From positions 1 through 64,000 of the forward strand of contig WBUN01000003.1 of the NCBI GenBank assembly GCA_008933705.1: a stretch of 64,000 nucleotides of DNA, in the 5' to 3' direction. Shown piece by piece: positions 1 to 9,527 of this stretch. Made by a program: the position numbers and the translations under genes. Each line of letters begins with the position of its first letter. Position 1 is the first letter of the stretch. The stretch comes from Hyphomicrobiaceae bacterium. GTDB taxonomy: Bacteria; Pseudomonadota; Alphaproteobacteria; Rhizobiales; Hyphomicrobiaceae. The notes below the pieces were generated by a model, which did not search any database, was not told the DNA's origin, and saw only the letters and a list, made by a program, of their open reading frames with translations.

Positions 1-3000
1 GGCGCCGTCTGCGTCCTCGGCCGTTGCGGTGCAGCGCCTGTCGGCAGCACCGGTGGCGGCCCGGCACCGTCGGGCATGCGGGGGCGTCTTGCGCCGCCAC
101 TGACCGTCGCGGCTTGCTGCGGATGGCCTGCAGGCGGCGATGCCGGCACAGCGGCTTGCGCGGCCGGCTCCTCCGGCTCCTTGATGCGCTTGCGGAACAG
201 CCCCTTCCTCTTCATGCGCCGCTCGGCCTTGCGCACAACCTTCAAGAGCTGCAGAACCTCGCGCTCGGACATCGGCTCCCCATAGTAGAAGCCCTGCCCG
301 TATTCGCATCCGATCGAACGCAGGAAGCCGACATCGTCTTCCGTCTCGACACCCTCCGCCACGACCATCTTGCCGAGCTCGTGCGACAGCGCCACGATCG
401 AGCGCAGGATCACGGAGCCGGTGCCGTTCTGGCCGCTGGCCTGGATAAACGAGCGGTCCACCTTGATCGTGTCGAAGGTGAACTGGTTGAGATACGACAG
501 CGACGAGTAGCCGGTGCCGAAATCATCGAGCGAAAGGCCCGCGCCGGCGGCGGCGAGCTGGCTCAGCACCTGCGTCGCCTTCTCTGGATTCTCCATCACC
601 AGCGACTCGGTGATCTCGAGCCGCAGCGAGCCCTTGGGAATCACGGCTTTGCCGAGGATGTGGCGCACCTCGTTGACGAGGTCAGGCTTGAAGAGCTGGC
701 GGCTTGAGACGTTGACGCTGACGAACAGCGGCGTGTCGGGCCTTGGCAGCTCCTGCTGCCAGCGCTGCGCCTCGCGCACCGAGCGGGCGAGCACGTAGGA
801 GCCGAGCTTGACGATGAGATCGGACTCCTCGGCGACGGGTACGAAATCGGTCGGGTTGAGCGTGCCGAGGCGGGGATGCTCCCACCGCATCAGCGCCTCG
901 AAGCCGGCCAGCGCCTCGGTCGGCAGGTAGAATATCGGCTGGTAGACCAGCTTGATCTGCTTCTTCTCGATGGCGCGCCTCAGATCGCTCTCGATGGCGA
1001 GGCGCCCATCCTTTTCGGAACGCATGTCGGTGCTGAAGATCTCGATGCGATCGGCTCCGGAACGCTTCGCCCGGTACATGGCGATCTCGGCCTCGCGCAG
1101 CAGCTCCGCCGGATCCTCGTCGGGGCCGTCATAGAGCGAGATGCCGATCGAGGCGGTCAGCACGATCTCCTGGCCGGCGATATTGATGGGCGATCGCAAC
1201 GAGCGCCGCACCTGCTCGGCCAGCAGGGCGAGCTCGCGCGGATCGTTCTGGCTGAGCAGAAGCAGTGCGAACTGATCCCCTCCGACGCGTCCGAGCGTAT
1301 CCTGTGGCCCGAGGTTGCGGCCGAGCCTGCGCGCCACGGTCAGCAGCAGGCTGTCGCCCACCACCAAGCCGAATGCCGTGTTCACGCTCTTGAAGCGGTC
1401 GATGTCGATGAACAACAGCGCCGGACGGACCAAGGGCTCCAACGTTGCCCGCTTGGCGGCGATCGCCAGCCGGTCGAGGAACAGCTCCCGATTGGGCAGA
1501 CCCGTCAAGCTGTCGTGCACGGCGTCATGCAGAAGCCGCTCCTGCGCGCGCTTGCTATCGGTAACCTCGCGCATCAGCCCGACGCAGCGCACGGCGCGAC
1601 GATCCGACGTCGGCGCGCTCGCCGCTTCCAGGTCGAACCAGCGGTAGGAATTGTCGGCGTGGCGCATGCGGAACTCGATGCGTATCTCGCCGCCGGCGCG
1701 CTCCTTTATCGACCATAGCAGCAGCTTGAAGCGCTCGCTGTCGGCCGGGTGCATGTGCTTGGTGAAGTCCTCGGTCTTGCTCGACAGTACGCCGGCTGTG
1801 AGACCCAGCATGGCCTCGATGATCGGACTAACCTTGATCTCGTCGCGGCGTGCATTCCATTCCCACACCGCGGCGCCGGCGCCGTCCACGGCCATGGACC
1901 GCAGTTGCTGCTCGCCGGGCTGCGCGCCATACAGCGGCTCGATCGAGCGGAATGCGTATTGGGTGACCGTGAAGCCGATCAGCACGACCAGCATGACCAG
2001 ACCGGCAGTGAGACCGAAGACGACAATGTCGCCGGACAACCGGCCCGTCAGCGTTGCACCGGCGCCGAACAGCCACACCAGCAGCAACAGCCAGGTCGGC
2101 ACCAGGGACAGCGCGCGATCCTGGCCCCGCAGCGCCAGAAACAGAATGAGCCCTGCACCCGTGGTGGCGATGGCGATGCTGGAAACGCGAGCGAAGGTCG
2201 CCGCCAGCCGCGGATCGAGGAAGGCCACCGCGATCAGGCTGAACTGTGCCACCATCCACAGTGTTATGAGCAGGCGCACGAAGCCGTTCCAGGCGCCGAG
2301 CCGAAGGAACGTGTGCAGGAACACGAGCAGGCTTGCGGCCATGGCCGCTTCTGCCGCGGCGCGGTAGACGGCATTGTCCTCCGGACGCACGTTGAACAGC
2401 TTGTGCCAGAACCCGAAGTCGACAAGCAAAAAAGCCAGCACAGCCCAGGTGAAGATCGCAGCCGTCGGGAATATGGCCTTGTGGTTGGCCGCGAAGACCG
2501 CCGTCAGGAAGATCGCAAGCAAGCCGGTGATGCCGAGCATGATGCCGTTGAAGAGCTGGCGATCGCGGCTCTTCTGCTCGTATTCAACCGCCTTCCACAG
2601 GTACAGGCGCGCAAAGCGCTCGGATGCGAGCTCAGCCGCGAACGTAACGGTCTGACCGGGCTCGAGAGATATGCGAAAGACGTCGGCCTTGTCGTTCTTG
2701 ACGCGCTCGGGCACGTAGCCGACCGAAGGCGTCACCCTCTCGATGCGCCGCGCATCGAGGTCCGGCCACACGACGCCCGAGCCTGCCGTACCGTAGCGGT
2801 CGGCGACGAGCCAGCGCTCGATCGGCTTGTCGGTGCCGTTCCTCAGCGCGAATACGAACCACGCCGGATTGGTGCCGGGTGTCGCGACCGAAACCGAAAA
2901 CCGCTGCGTGACGCCGTCGCTGCCGGCGGCGGTCTCGATCTGCAGCGCATCACCGCGACCTTCGTAGGCCTCGCCCAGCGTCGTGATCTCGATGCGGTCG

Positions 3001-3152
3001 CCGTCATTGGTGATTTCGATGGCCTTGAGGGCGAGAGCGGCAGATGCGCTCGCGAGCAGCGCTCCCGAGAGAATCGCGACAAGCAGCAAGAGATGTTGCG
3101 CGACGATCGCCCGCCGCCGCCACGTCCCTGTCCTGTTGCCGCACTCGCGCAT
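1..3152 (-). CDS. Membrane-bound GGDEF/EAL cyclic-di-GMP protein (C-terminus cut by window edge)
   Basis: Predicted to turn over cyclic di-GMP at the inner membrane. Reading leftward from the ATG at 3152 there is a hydrophobic leader (about residues 13-35), an extracytoplasmic beta-rich region, then about seven hydrophobic segments (about 190-395, 7TMR-DISM-like), a PAS domain (about 407-520), GGDEF (about 537-697) and EAL (about 714-967). A Pro/Ala-rich tail is still open at base 1. The EAL half keeps EALMRW, DDFGTG and EGVE, so phosphodiesterase activity is likely. The GGDEF signature reads GGDQF, so cyclase activity is doubtful. The start codon directly abuts the stop codon of the upstream acetyltransferase gene. 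Family assignment is firm; the direction of catalysis is inferred. Confidence 0.9.
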   Translation of the reverse strand, partial: MRECGNRTGTWRRRAIVAQHLLLLVAILSGALLASASAALALKAIEITNDGDRIEITTLGEAYEGRGDALQIETAAGSDGVTQRFSVSVATPGTNPAWFVFALRNGTDKPIERWLVADRYGTAGSGVVWPDLDARRIERVTPSVGYVPERVKNDKADVFRISLEPGQTVTFAAELASERFARLYLWKAVEYEQKSRDRQLFNGIMLGITGLLAIFLTAVFAANHKAIFPTAAIFTWAVLAFLLVDFGFWHKLFNVRPEDNAVYRAAAEAAMAASLLVFLHTFLRLGAWNGFVRLLITLWMVAQFSLIAVAFLDPRLAATFARVSSIAIATTGAGLILFLALRGQDRALSLVPTWLLLLVWLFGAGATLTGRLSGDIVVFGLTAGLVMLVVLIGFTVTQYAFRSIEPLYGAQPGEQQLRSMAVDGAGAAVWEWNARRDEIKVSPIIEAMLGLTAGVLSSKTEDFTKHMHPADSERFKLLLWSIKERAGGEIRIEFRMRHADNSYRWFDLEAASAPTSDRRAVRCVGLMREVTDSKRAQERLLHDAVHDSLTGLPNRELFLDRLAIAAKRATLEPLVRPALLFIDIDRFKSVNTAFGLVVGDSLLLTVARRLGRNLGPQDTLGRVGGDQFALLLLSQNDPRELALLAEQVRRSLRSPINIAGQEIVLTASIGISLYDGPDEDPAELLREAEIAMYRAKRSGADRIEIFSTDMRSEKDGRLAIESDLRRAIEKKQIKLVYQPIFYLPTEALAGFEALMRWEHPRLGTLNPTDFVPVAEESDLIVKLGSYVLARSVREAQRWQQELPRPDTPLFVSVNVSSRQLFKPDLVNEVRHILGKAVIPKGSLRLEITESLVMENPEKATQVLSQLAAAGAGLSLDDFGTGYSSLSYLNQFTFDTIKVDRSFIQASGQNGTGSVILRSIVALSHELGKMVVAEGVETEDDVGFLRSIGCEYGQGFYYGEPMSEREVLQLLKVVRKAERRMKRKGLFRKRIKEPEEPAAQAAVPASPPAGHPQQAATVSGGARRPRMPDGAGPPPVLPTGAAPQRPRTQTA

Positions 3153-3755
3153 CTAACTCTCGCCGCCCTGTGCCCGGTGGTCTTCATCGAGCAAGGCGTG
3201 CAGATCGTGGTCTTGCCAGACGCCGTTGATCTTCAGGTAGCGGCGTGCCGTGCCCTCGCGGCGAAAGCCCGTCTTCTCCAAGACGCGCGAGGAAGGGCCG
3301 TTGTTGGGCAGGCATGCTGCTTCCAGGCGATGCAGACCCAGCGTACCGAACGCGAATGGTATGACGGCCAGAACCGCATCGGTCATGTATCCGTTGCCCA
3401 CGTAAGGCAGGCCCATCCAGTAGCCGATGGAGGCCGACTGGGCGACGCCGCGCTTGATGTTGCTGAGCGTGAGGCCGCCGACGAGGGTTGCGTCGCCCTT
3501 CCGGAAGATGAAGAGCGCGTGGCCCTGATCGTCCCGCACCTCGCGCTGATACTGGCGCAATCGCCGCCGAAAGGCGGAGCGCGTAAGCTCGTCGCGTGAC
3601 CACTGCGGCTCCCATATGGTGAGGTGCTGCCGGCTAAGCGCCCGCAGCTCCGCCCAGGCCGAATAGTCGCCGGGTGCAGGGTGGCGCAGGAAGACCAGTC
3701 GGCCGTGTATCTCGGCGTCGGCATCGACGGCTGAACCCGATCTCAAGAATGCCAT
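3153..3755 (-). CDS. GNAT family N-acetyltransferase (RimJ/RimL type)
   Basis: A 200-residue protein of the GNAT fold, RimJ/RimL branch, which uses acetyl-CoA to acetylate protein N-termini or small amines. Supporting segments are the N-terminal 'GRLVFLRHPAPGDY' strand, the acceptor-side 'GYWMGLPYVGNGYMTDA' segment and the 'NNGPSSRVLEKTGFRREG' motif characteristic of the RimJ-like C-terminal half. It lies downstream of the M16 protease gene on the same strand, and its TAG stop is immediately followed by the ATG of the GGDEF/EAL gene, suggesting cotranscription and possibly coupled translation. The substrate cannot be told from the sequence. Confidence 0.88.
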   Translation of the reverse strand: MAFLRSGSAVDADAEIHGRLVFLRHPAPGDYSAWAELRALSRQHLTIWEPQWSRDELTRSAFRRRLRQYQREVRDDQGHALFIFRKGDATLVGGLTLSNIKRGVAQSASIGYWMGLPYVGNGYMTDAVLAVIPFAFGTLGLHRLEAACLPNNGPSSRVLEKTGFRREGTARRYLKINGVWQDHDLHALLDEDHRAQGGES

Positions 3756-3796
3756 CTATCTCCTCGCGCACCTTGTCTGCCGCGCCAGCATATGCC

Positions 3797-5065
3797 TCAC
3801 GCTCCCGCCATACGCTGGGCCTTGAGTGCGTAGGCCTCGGCCTTGCGCCCCGCCCCGACAATGGCAACCGACGGCCGCGTTTCCGTGATCAGCTTGCCCG
3901 CCAGCTCCCTTACGGCTTCGGCCGTCACCGTCTCGATGCGCTCGATGATCTCGGTCGTATCGATCAGGCGGTCGAAAAGAAGGAGCTGGCGCGCCATCTG
4001 CTCGGCGCGAGCGGAGGAGCTTTCCAGCCCCATCAGCAGCCCAGCCTTGAGCTGCGCCTTGGAGCGCGCCAGCTCGGCCTCTGCCGGCTTGTCCGTCGCC
4101 GCGCGCGTCAGCTCCCGTCCCACAACGTCGATCAGCTTCTCCATCATCTCCGGGCCGGTGGCGGCATGAATGCCGAACAGCCCCGTATCGGCGAGCGCCC
4201 AGCAGCTGGAATAGATCGCATAGCAGAGCCCGCGGCGCTCTCGCACCTCCTGGAACAGCCGCGACGACATCCCTCCGCCGAACAGCCCCGAAAATACCTG
4301 CGCGGTATAGAACTCCTTCTGCCGGTACGACGGCCCGGCAAACGCCATGACGAGATGGCTCTGCTCGAAGGATTTTGCCGAGGTTCGCATGCCCCCGACG
4401 TAGCGCGCAGGCTCGAATCGTCCCCCCTCGCCGCCATTCATGCCGCCGAATTGGGCCTCAGCGTGGCGCACCAGCTCGGCATGGTCGACTTTCCCCGCCG
4501 CAGAGAGGACCATGCGCGAGGCACCATAGTTGGCCTTGAGGAACACGCGCAGGTCCTGCGCGTTGAAGCGCGTCACGCTCTCCACCGTGCCGAGGATCGG
4601 CCGGCCGATCGTCTGCTCCGGAAAGGCCGCTTCCTGCAGCAGCTCATAGGCTATCTCGTCCGGGCTGTCGCGCGTGGCGGCAATCTCCTGCAGGATGACC
4701 TCGCGCTCCCGCTCCAGCTCATCCTCGGCATAGCGCGGGATGTGCAGGATGTCGGCCAGGATATCGAGGGCAAGCCCGACGTCGGCCGCCAGCATGCGCG
4801 CATAGTAGGCCGTAGTCTCCAGGCTGGTGGCGGCATTGAGCTCGCCACCCACCGCCTCGATCTGCTCGGCGATGTCGGTGGCGCTGCGCCGCTCGGTCCC
4901 CTTGAAGGCCATATGCTCCAGAAGGTGCGAAATGCCATGCTCGCAGTCGCGCTCGTGACGGGCGCCGGCCGCTACCCACACGCCGAGCGATACCGTCTCG
5001 ACATGGGGCATGTGGTTGGAGACCACGCGCATACCATTGGGCAGTCGCGTCAGTTGCGTGCTCAT
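3797..5065 (-). CDS. M16 family zinc metallopeptidase (processing-peptidase-like)
   Basis: A 422-residue M16B protease, related to mitochondrial processing peptidase beta and bacterial PqqL-like enzymes. The inverted zinc motif HxxEH is present as H47-L-L-E50-H51, followed by the family's 'MAFKGTERRS' segment. A glycine-rich 'GLFGGGMSSRLFQEVRERRG' region in the C-terminal half is typical of the substrate-handling domain. The start chosen is the ATG at 5065, which overlaps the thrC stop by four bases (ATGA). The same frame is open further upstream, but that part lies inside thrC and does not resemble the family. thrC-M16 adjacency is common in alphaproteobacteria. Substrates are unknown. Confidence 0.93.
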   Translation of the reverse strand: MSTQLTRLPNGMRVVSNHMPHVETVSLGVWVAAGARHERDCEHGISHLLEHMAFKGTERRSATDIAEQIEAVGGELNAATSLETTAYYARMLAADVGLALDILADILHIPRYAEDELEREREVILQEIAATRDSPDEIAYELLQEAAFPEQTIGRPILGTVESVTRFNAQDLRVFLKANYGASRMVLSAAGKVDHAELVRHAEAQFGGMNGGEGGRFEPARYVGGMRTSAKSFEQSHLVMAFAGPSYRQKEFYTAQVFSGLFGGGMSSRLFQEVRERRGLCYAIYSSCWALADTGLFGIHAATGPEMMEKLIDVVGRELTRAATDKPAEAELARSKAQLKAGLLMGLESSSARAEQMARQLLLFDRLIDTTEIIERIETVTAEAVRELAGKLITETRPSVAIVGAGRKAEAYALKAQRMAGA

Positions 5066-6471
5066 GCGGCAGCTCCCTGCACCTGACGGGCCTGCTCCGC
5101 GACGAAGCGCTGAACCGCGGCAAGATCGTTGGCCAGCACCGTGGTGCGCTCCGGATCGGACATGAGCGCCGCCAGGCGAGGTGGGAGCGCCGGGCGCTCG
5201 CCGGTGATGGCCGCGATGGCATCGGGGAACTTGGCCGGATGGGCCGTTGCCAGAACGACGTGCGGTACGCCGCGGCCTGCTGGCGTCTTGGCGGCGGCAA
5301 CGACGCCGCAGGCCGTGTGCGGGTCGAGAAGATAGCCGCTCTCGGACTTCACGCGGCGGATGCACTCTGCGACCTCGTCCTGGCTGGCGCTGGCGGCATC
5401 GAAGTCCCGCTGCATCGGGATCAGGGCGTCGCCCAGCTCGAACCGGCCGGACTGACGCAGCGAAGCCATCCTTGCGCGCACCCAGGCGGCATCGCGGCCC
5501 GCGGCTTCGAAAAGGTAGCGTTCGAAGTTGGATGAAACCTGTATGTCCATGGACGGCGAGGTGGTGGCAACCACATCGCGCACCTCGTACACGCCCGTGG
5601 CGCGCGCGCGAGCCAGGATATCGTTGTCGTTGGTGGCGATCGCCAGGCGTTCCACCGGCAGCCCCATGCGCCGCGCAGCATAGCCCGCCAGAATGTCGCC
5701 GAAGTTGCCGGTCGGCACGGAGAACGAGATCGGCCGATGCGGCGCTCCGAGCGCGGTCGCCGCCGCGAAATAGTAGCCGATCTGGGCCATCACGCGGGCC
5801 CAATTGATCGAGTTGACGCCCGCCAGCTTGACGCGGTCGCGAAACGCCAGGTCGTTGAACATGGCCTTCACCAGCGCCTGGCAGTCATCGAACGTGCCTT
5901 CGACGGCGACCGCATGCACGTTGCCTTCACGCGCCGTCGTCATCATGCGCCGCTGCACGTCGGAAACACGGCCTTGAGGGTAGAGGATGATCACCTGGAT
6001 GCGCTTGGAGCCGCGGAACGCTTCGATGGCCGCCCCCCCGGTATCGCCGGACGTCGCGCCCACGATGGTCGCCCGCTCGTTGCGAAGGGTGAGCGCGCGA
6101 TCCATGAGACGGGCCAGTAGCTGCATGGCCACATCCTTGAACGCCAGCGTCGGGCCATGGAACAGCTCCAGCACCCACAGGTTGCGGTCGATCTGCACGA
6201 GCGGCGTTACGGCCGGGTGACCGAAGCGGGCGTAAGCGTCGCGTGCCAGCGCAAGAAGGGCGGCTTTGGGCACGGCTTCGCCGACGAACGGTTCCATGAC
6301 GCTGGTTGCGATCTCAGCGAATGGCTTGCCAGCCAGTTCGGCGATCGCGCCTGATGCCAGCGTCGGCCAGGACTTGGGGACGTAGAGCCCGCCGTCCCGT
6401 GCCAGTCCCGCCAGCAGTGTATCCTCGAAGCCGAGTTCGGGGGCTTCGCCTCTGGTACTCACATAGTGCAC
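5062..6471 (-). CDS. thrC: Threonine synthase
   Basis: A 469-residue PLP-dependent enzyme converting O-phospho-L-homoserine to L-threonine, the last step of threonine biosynthesis, in the cytoplasm. It has the N-terminal 'MHYVSTRGEAPELGFEDTLL' segment of type-2 threonine synthases, the PLP lysine K112 in 'LAFKDVAMQ', the phosphate-binding 'GATSGDTGGAA' loop and 'VPTGNFGDILAGY'. Length fits the family. It overlaps the downstream M16 protease gene by four bases and sits about 130 bases below the SURF1 gene. No leader peptide or attenuator was recognised upstream. Confidence 0.96.
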   Translation of the reverse strand: MHYVSTRGEAPELGFEDTLLAGLARDGGLYVPKSWPTLASGAIAELAGKPFAEIATSVMEPFVGEAVPKAALLALARDAYARFGHPAVTPLVQIDRNLWVLELFHGPTLAFKDVAMQLLARLMDRALTLRNERATIVGATSGDTGGAAIEAFRGSKRIQVIILYPQGRVSDVQRRMMTTAREGNVHAVAVEGTFDDCQALVKAMFNDLAFRDRVKLAGVNSINWARVMAQIGYYFAAATALGAPHRPISFSVPTGNFGDILAGYAARRMGLPVERLAIATNDNDILARARATGVYEVRDVVATTSPSMDIQVSSNFERYLFEAAGRDAAWVRARMASLRQSGRFELGDALIPMQRDFDAASASQDEVAECIRRVKSESGYLLDPHTACGVVAAAKTPAGRGVPHVVLATAHPAKFPDAIAAITGERPALPPRLAALMSDPERTTVLANDLAAVQRFVAEQARQVQGAAA

Positions 6472-6600
6472 GGGGGCCGGCTTTCGCTCTTTTTGGGGGG
6501 TGGAAAAGGTTCAACGCTGAGGCGCACCCTAGGCCCCGGTTTGGGCCCTAACAAGGAGGCCGCCGAACTCACTCCCAAGTATGGTTGGTTGTAGCTGCCG

Positions 6601-7350
6601 TTAGGCCCGCAAGAGCCGCAGACGGCCGGCCGCAAAGGCAAAATAAACGCCGATCAGTGTTGCGGCGAGGCCGTACCACGTCAGCGCGTACTCCAGGTGC
6701 CGGTTGGACAGCATGAGCCGGGTCACCCCGCCCTTCGGCCATCCCCCAGGGTTGGCAGGGTCGGCATCGGCCTCCACGAAGAACGCAACAGGGGCGACAT
6801 CGCCCTCGGCGGCGCCCCGCGCACCGCTGAGCATGCCCATATAGTCCGGCCAATAGAACATGTTGCGGTCGGGCTCGCTCTTGGGGGTGAACATACCCCG
6901 CGGAACGGGCAGCCTTACCACCCCGGTGAGGGTGATCTCGCCCGCCAATTGCCCGGCTGGCCGCCGAGATGGCTCCTTCATGGCCGAGGGCACGAAACCG
7001 CGATTGACCAGGACCAGCTGCCGCGCCGTCGCCTCCAGCGGCGTGTAGATATGGAACCCCGGCCCCGCCCTCTCGTCGATGGCATAGACATGCTGCTCGC
7101 GCCCGTGCGCAAAACGGCCGGTCAGGCGCACATGCAGATATTCCACGTCGCCCGTCTCACGCCAGATCTGCAGCACCTGCGAGAGCGGCACCGGCTCAGC
7201 CTTGGCGCGGGCGGCGATACGCGCCTGGAGGCCGTCCTTCCACGCCTTGCGTTGAACCTGCCAGGTGCCGAGCGAGAGCAGCACCGCCAGGCCGAGGATG
7301 CTGAGCAACGTCGGCCAGATCAGCCCAGCCTGTCGTAACCTGCGGAGCAT
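6601..7350 (-). CDS. SURF1 family cytochrome c oxidase assembly protein
   Basis: A 249-residue inner-membrane protein that helps insert heme a during assembly of cytochrome c oxidase subunit I. It has one hydrophobic segment near the N-terminus (about residues 10-30) followed by 'LGTWQVQRKAWKD', a periplasmic domain with 'VLVNRGFVP', and a second membrane segment near the C-terminus (about 220-240), the standard SURF1 layout. It starts seven bases downstream of the DUF983 stop, so the two are probably cotranscribed. The cox operon context supports the assignment. Confidence 0.95.
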   Translation of the reverse strand: MLRRLRQAGLIWPTLLSILGLAVLLSLGTWQVQRKAWKDGLQARIAARAKAEPVPLSQVLQIWRETGDVEYLHVRLTGRFAHGREQHVYAIDERAGPGFHIYTPLEATARQLVLVNRGFVPSAMKEPSRRPAGQLAGEITLTGVVRLPVPRGMFTPKSEPDRNMFYWPDYMGMLSGARGAAEGDVAPVAFFVEADADPANPGGWPKGGVTRLMLSNRHLEYALTWYGLAATLIGVYFAFAAGRLRLLRA

Positions 7351-7356
7351 GTGCGC

Positions 7357-7731
7357 TCAATCCAAGGACAACCGGCCTTCCTCGGCCTTGTGCTTGTATT
7401 GGAGCGCGATCAGCGTCGCCTTCAGGACCCTGAGCAGGAAGAACGCGACAACGGGGGTCAGCACGCCCCAAAGCACGAGATGCACCCACACGGGCGGATT
7501 GGCCTTGAACTCAAGGATCAGCGCGCCGCCCAGGATCACGAAGCCCAGGATCAGGATGCCGAACACGGCGGGCCCATCGCCGGAATCGGCGAAGGCGTAG
7601 CTCAAGTCGCACTTGGGACATTTGTCGCGCAGGGTCAGGCCGGAGTGGAACAGCGGGCCCCCGCCGCAGCGGGGACAGCGCGCCTTCAAACCGGCGACAA
7701 GGGCGGAAACGGCGGGTTCGTCGTGGGCCAT
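7357..7731 (-). CDS. DUF983 family membrane protein of the cox cluster
   Basis: A 124-residue protein matching DUF983. Two CxxC pairs ('CPRCGGG' and 'CPKCDL') form a probable N-terminal zinc ribbon, followed by two hydrophobic segments (about residues 53-72 and 80-103). DUF983 genes regularly lie between coxC and SURF1 in alphaproteobacteria, as here, which suggests a part in cytochrome oxidase assembly; no biochemical function is established. It is separated from coxC by a 165-base gap carrying a terminator-like hairpin. Confidence 0.92.
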   Translation of the reverse strand: MAHDEPAVSALVAGLKARCPRCGGGPLFHSGLTLRDKCPKCDLSYAFADSGDGPAVFGILILGFVILGGALILEFKANPPVWVHLVLWGVLTPVVAFFLLRVLKATLIALQYKHKAEEGRLSLD

Positions 7732-7844
7732 GGGGGGACACTCCGGTGCTCCACACTAGATGCGCCTTTCACACGTCCACCTCAAGGCACCAATGATCGC
7801 GGCCGGAACGGCATTCGAGGCCAGCACATCAGCATAGCCCAGGA

Positions 7845-7870
7845 AAGGAAAGGGCGGCCAAAGCCGCCCC
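7845..7870 (-). terminator. Terminator-like hairpin after coxC
   Basis: Read on the minus strand, a perfect 7-bp GC stem (7852-7858 with 7863-7869, four-base loop) begins 27 bases after the coxC stop and is followed by a T/C-rich tail (TTTCCTTTCC). This fits a weak or partial intrinsic terminator separating coxC from DUF983 and SURF1. Confidence 0.5.
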
Positions 7871-7896
7871 CTCAGGCTCGCTGAAGTGATGTCTGC

Positions 7897-8829
7897 CTAG
7901 TGCGCCAGCGGGGTGCCCGCCCCCCACACGTAGATGCACATGAACAGGAACAGCCAAACCACGTCGACGAAGTGCCAGTACCAAGCCGCAGCCTCGAAGC
8001 CGAAGTGCTGCTTGGGCGTGAAATGGCCCTTGAGCGCGCGCAGCAGGCACACCGTCAGGAACAGCGTGCCGATGATGACGTGCGCACCGTGGAAGCCGGT
8101 CGCCATGAAGAACGTGGAGCCGTACATGTGGCCCGCGAAATTGAAGCCGGCGTGCGCATACTCGTACGCTTGGCAGGCGGTGAACAGGATGCCCAGGACC
8201 ACGGTCACCAGCAGGCCCCACACGAGACCCCTGCGGTCGTTGTTGAGGAGCGCATGATGGGCCCACGTCACCGTTGTGCCGGACGTCAGCAGGATCAGCG
8301 TGTTGACAAGGGGCAAACCCCACGGATCGAAAGTACCGCGGAAAGCCTCGTTGGGCTTGGGGGGCCAGTGGCCGCCGAACAGCTTGTCGCGGTCCACCAT
8401 GCCGATGATCTCCTTGCCGGCCTCGACCGCGCCGCCGGGGCCGGTGATGTCGAGGGGATGGACCGCGGCCGGGAAGAGAGCGGCATCGAAGTAGGCCCAG
8501 AACCAGGCAACGAAGAACATCACCTCCGACGCGATGAACAGGATCATGCCGTAGCGCAGATGCAGCTGCACGACCGGCGTGTGATCGCCGCCGTGGGCCT
8601 CCTTTATGACGTCGCGCCACCACATGAACATCGTGAACAGCACGCCGAGGACGCCGATGAAGAAGACCGAGGGTCCCTTGACGTAGAAGACCCCATCGCC
8701 CCCGCCGCCCGAGCGCATCCAAATGATGAGACCGACCGCAAGGACGAAGGCGAATAGCGCCCCGACCACCGGCCACGGACTCGGGTTCACGAGATGGTAG
8801 TCGTGGTGCTTGGCGTGCGTCTCGGCCAT
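7897..8829 (-). CDS. coxC: Cytochrome c oxidase subunit III
   Basis: Subunit III of the aa3-type oxidase, a core inner-membrane subunit that stabilises subunit I and proton uptake. The 310-residue product has seven predicted membrane segments and typical motifs ('[10 protein letters not shown]', '[20 protein letters not shown]', '[15 protein letters not shown]', '[13 protein letters not shown]'). The ATG at 8829 ([12 protein letters not shown]) is preferred over an in-frame codon 11 residues upstream because it matches the family's N-terminus. It follows ctaG by 48 bases in the standard cox order. Confidence 0.97.
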   Translation of the reverse strand: MAETHAKHHDYHLVNPSPWPVVGALFAFVLAVGLIIWMRSGGGGDGVFYVKGPSVFFIGVLGVLFTMFMWWRDVIKEAHGGDHTPVVQLHLRYGMILFIASEVMFFVAWFWAYFDAALFPAAVHPLDITGPGGAVEAGKEIIGMVDRDKLFGGHWPPKPNEAFRGTFDPWGLPLVNTLILLTSGTTVTWAHHALLNNDRRGLVWGLLVTVVLGILFTACQAYEYAHAGFNFAGHMYGSTFFMATGFHGAHVIIGTLFLTVCLLRALKGHFTPKQHFGFEAAAWYWHFVDVVWLFLFMCIYVWGAGTPLAH

Positions 8830-8877
8830 GTGGCTGCTCCCTAAACCTTTCCCCCGCGGCAAAGCGGGTATCCCTAC

Positions 8878-9522
8878 TTATCCGGCCTTGCCGTTGCGTT
8901 GCACTGGTGCCGGTGCTGCAGGACCTTTGCTTGCCGGCCCTTCGGCAAGCCCCGGCCTGTGTTGCGCAACGGGATAGAACGTATACGACAGCGTTATGTG
9001 CGAAACCCCGCGAGCATCCTTGTCGTTCACGATCTGCGGATCGACGAAGAAGCTGACGGGGAACTCCACGGTCTCGCCCGGAGCGATCTCCTGCTCCTTG
9101 AAGCAGAAGCACTCGAGCTTGTTGAAGAATGCCGCAGTCTGCTCGGGGAACACGTTGTAGGTCGAGGTGCCGGTGACGGGGCGGTCCGCAAGATTGGTGG
9201 CGCGGTAGAAGACGAGCGCGGTGTCGCCGATCCTCACGTCCATCGTCTTCTGCACCGGCTCGAAGCGCCAGGGAAAGCCGGGCACCACGTTGGCATCGAA
9301 GCGCACGGAAATGGTCTTGTCGAGGACCACTGTCGAGGGCGCAGTGGCGCGGCGCGGGGTGCCGTCGAAATTCGTCACCCGGCAAAGCAGGCTGTAGAGC
9401 GGGACAGCCGCGAACGAAGCACCGACCATGAACAGCGCAACCGCGGCCGACCACAGCGCGACGGTGCGGTGGCGGCGGTGAAGCGTGCGGTTGTCGGTCT
9501 CGCCCTTCATGTCGTCCTTCAT
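8878..9522 (-). CDS. ctaG: Cytochrome c oxidase assembly protein CtaG/Cox11
   Basis: A copper chaperone delivering Cu to the CuB site of subunit I. The 214-residue protein has one N-terminal membrane anchor (about residues 22-42) and a periplasmic domain with the copper-binding CFCF motif in 'KLECFCFKEQ', plus 'CRVTNFDGT' after the anchor, both hallmarks of Cox11. It starts six bases after the stop of the 48-residue small membrane protein. A second in-frame ATG four codons downstream is an alternative start. Confidence 0.96.
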   Translation of the reverse strand: MKDDMKGETDNRTLHRRHRTVALWSAAVALFMVGASFAAVPLYSLLCRVTNFDGTPRRATAPSTVVLDKTISVRFDANVVPGFPWRFEPVQKTMDVRIGDTALVFYRATNLADRPVTGTSTYNVFPEQTAAFFNKLECFCFKEQEIAPGETVEFPVSFFVDPQIVNDKDARGVSHITLSYTFYPVAQHRPGLAEGPASKGPAAPAPVQRNGKAG

Positions 9523-9527
9523 TGGGC

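Noticed and set aside
1749-3599. Long plus-strand open frame (616 codons)
   Set aside because: Antisense to the GGDEF/EAL and acetyltransferase genes. The product is Arg/Gln/His-rich with no domain, typical of a shadow frame in high-GC DNA.
7829-9454. Minus-strand 541-codon frame overlapping coxC and ctaG
   Set aside because: Same strand but a different frame from coxC and ctaG; Arg/His-rich with no motifs, and both true genes are complete.
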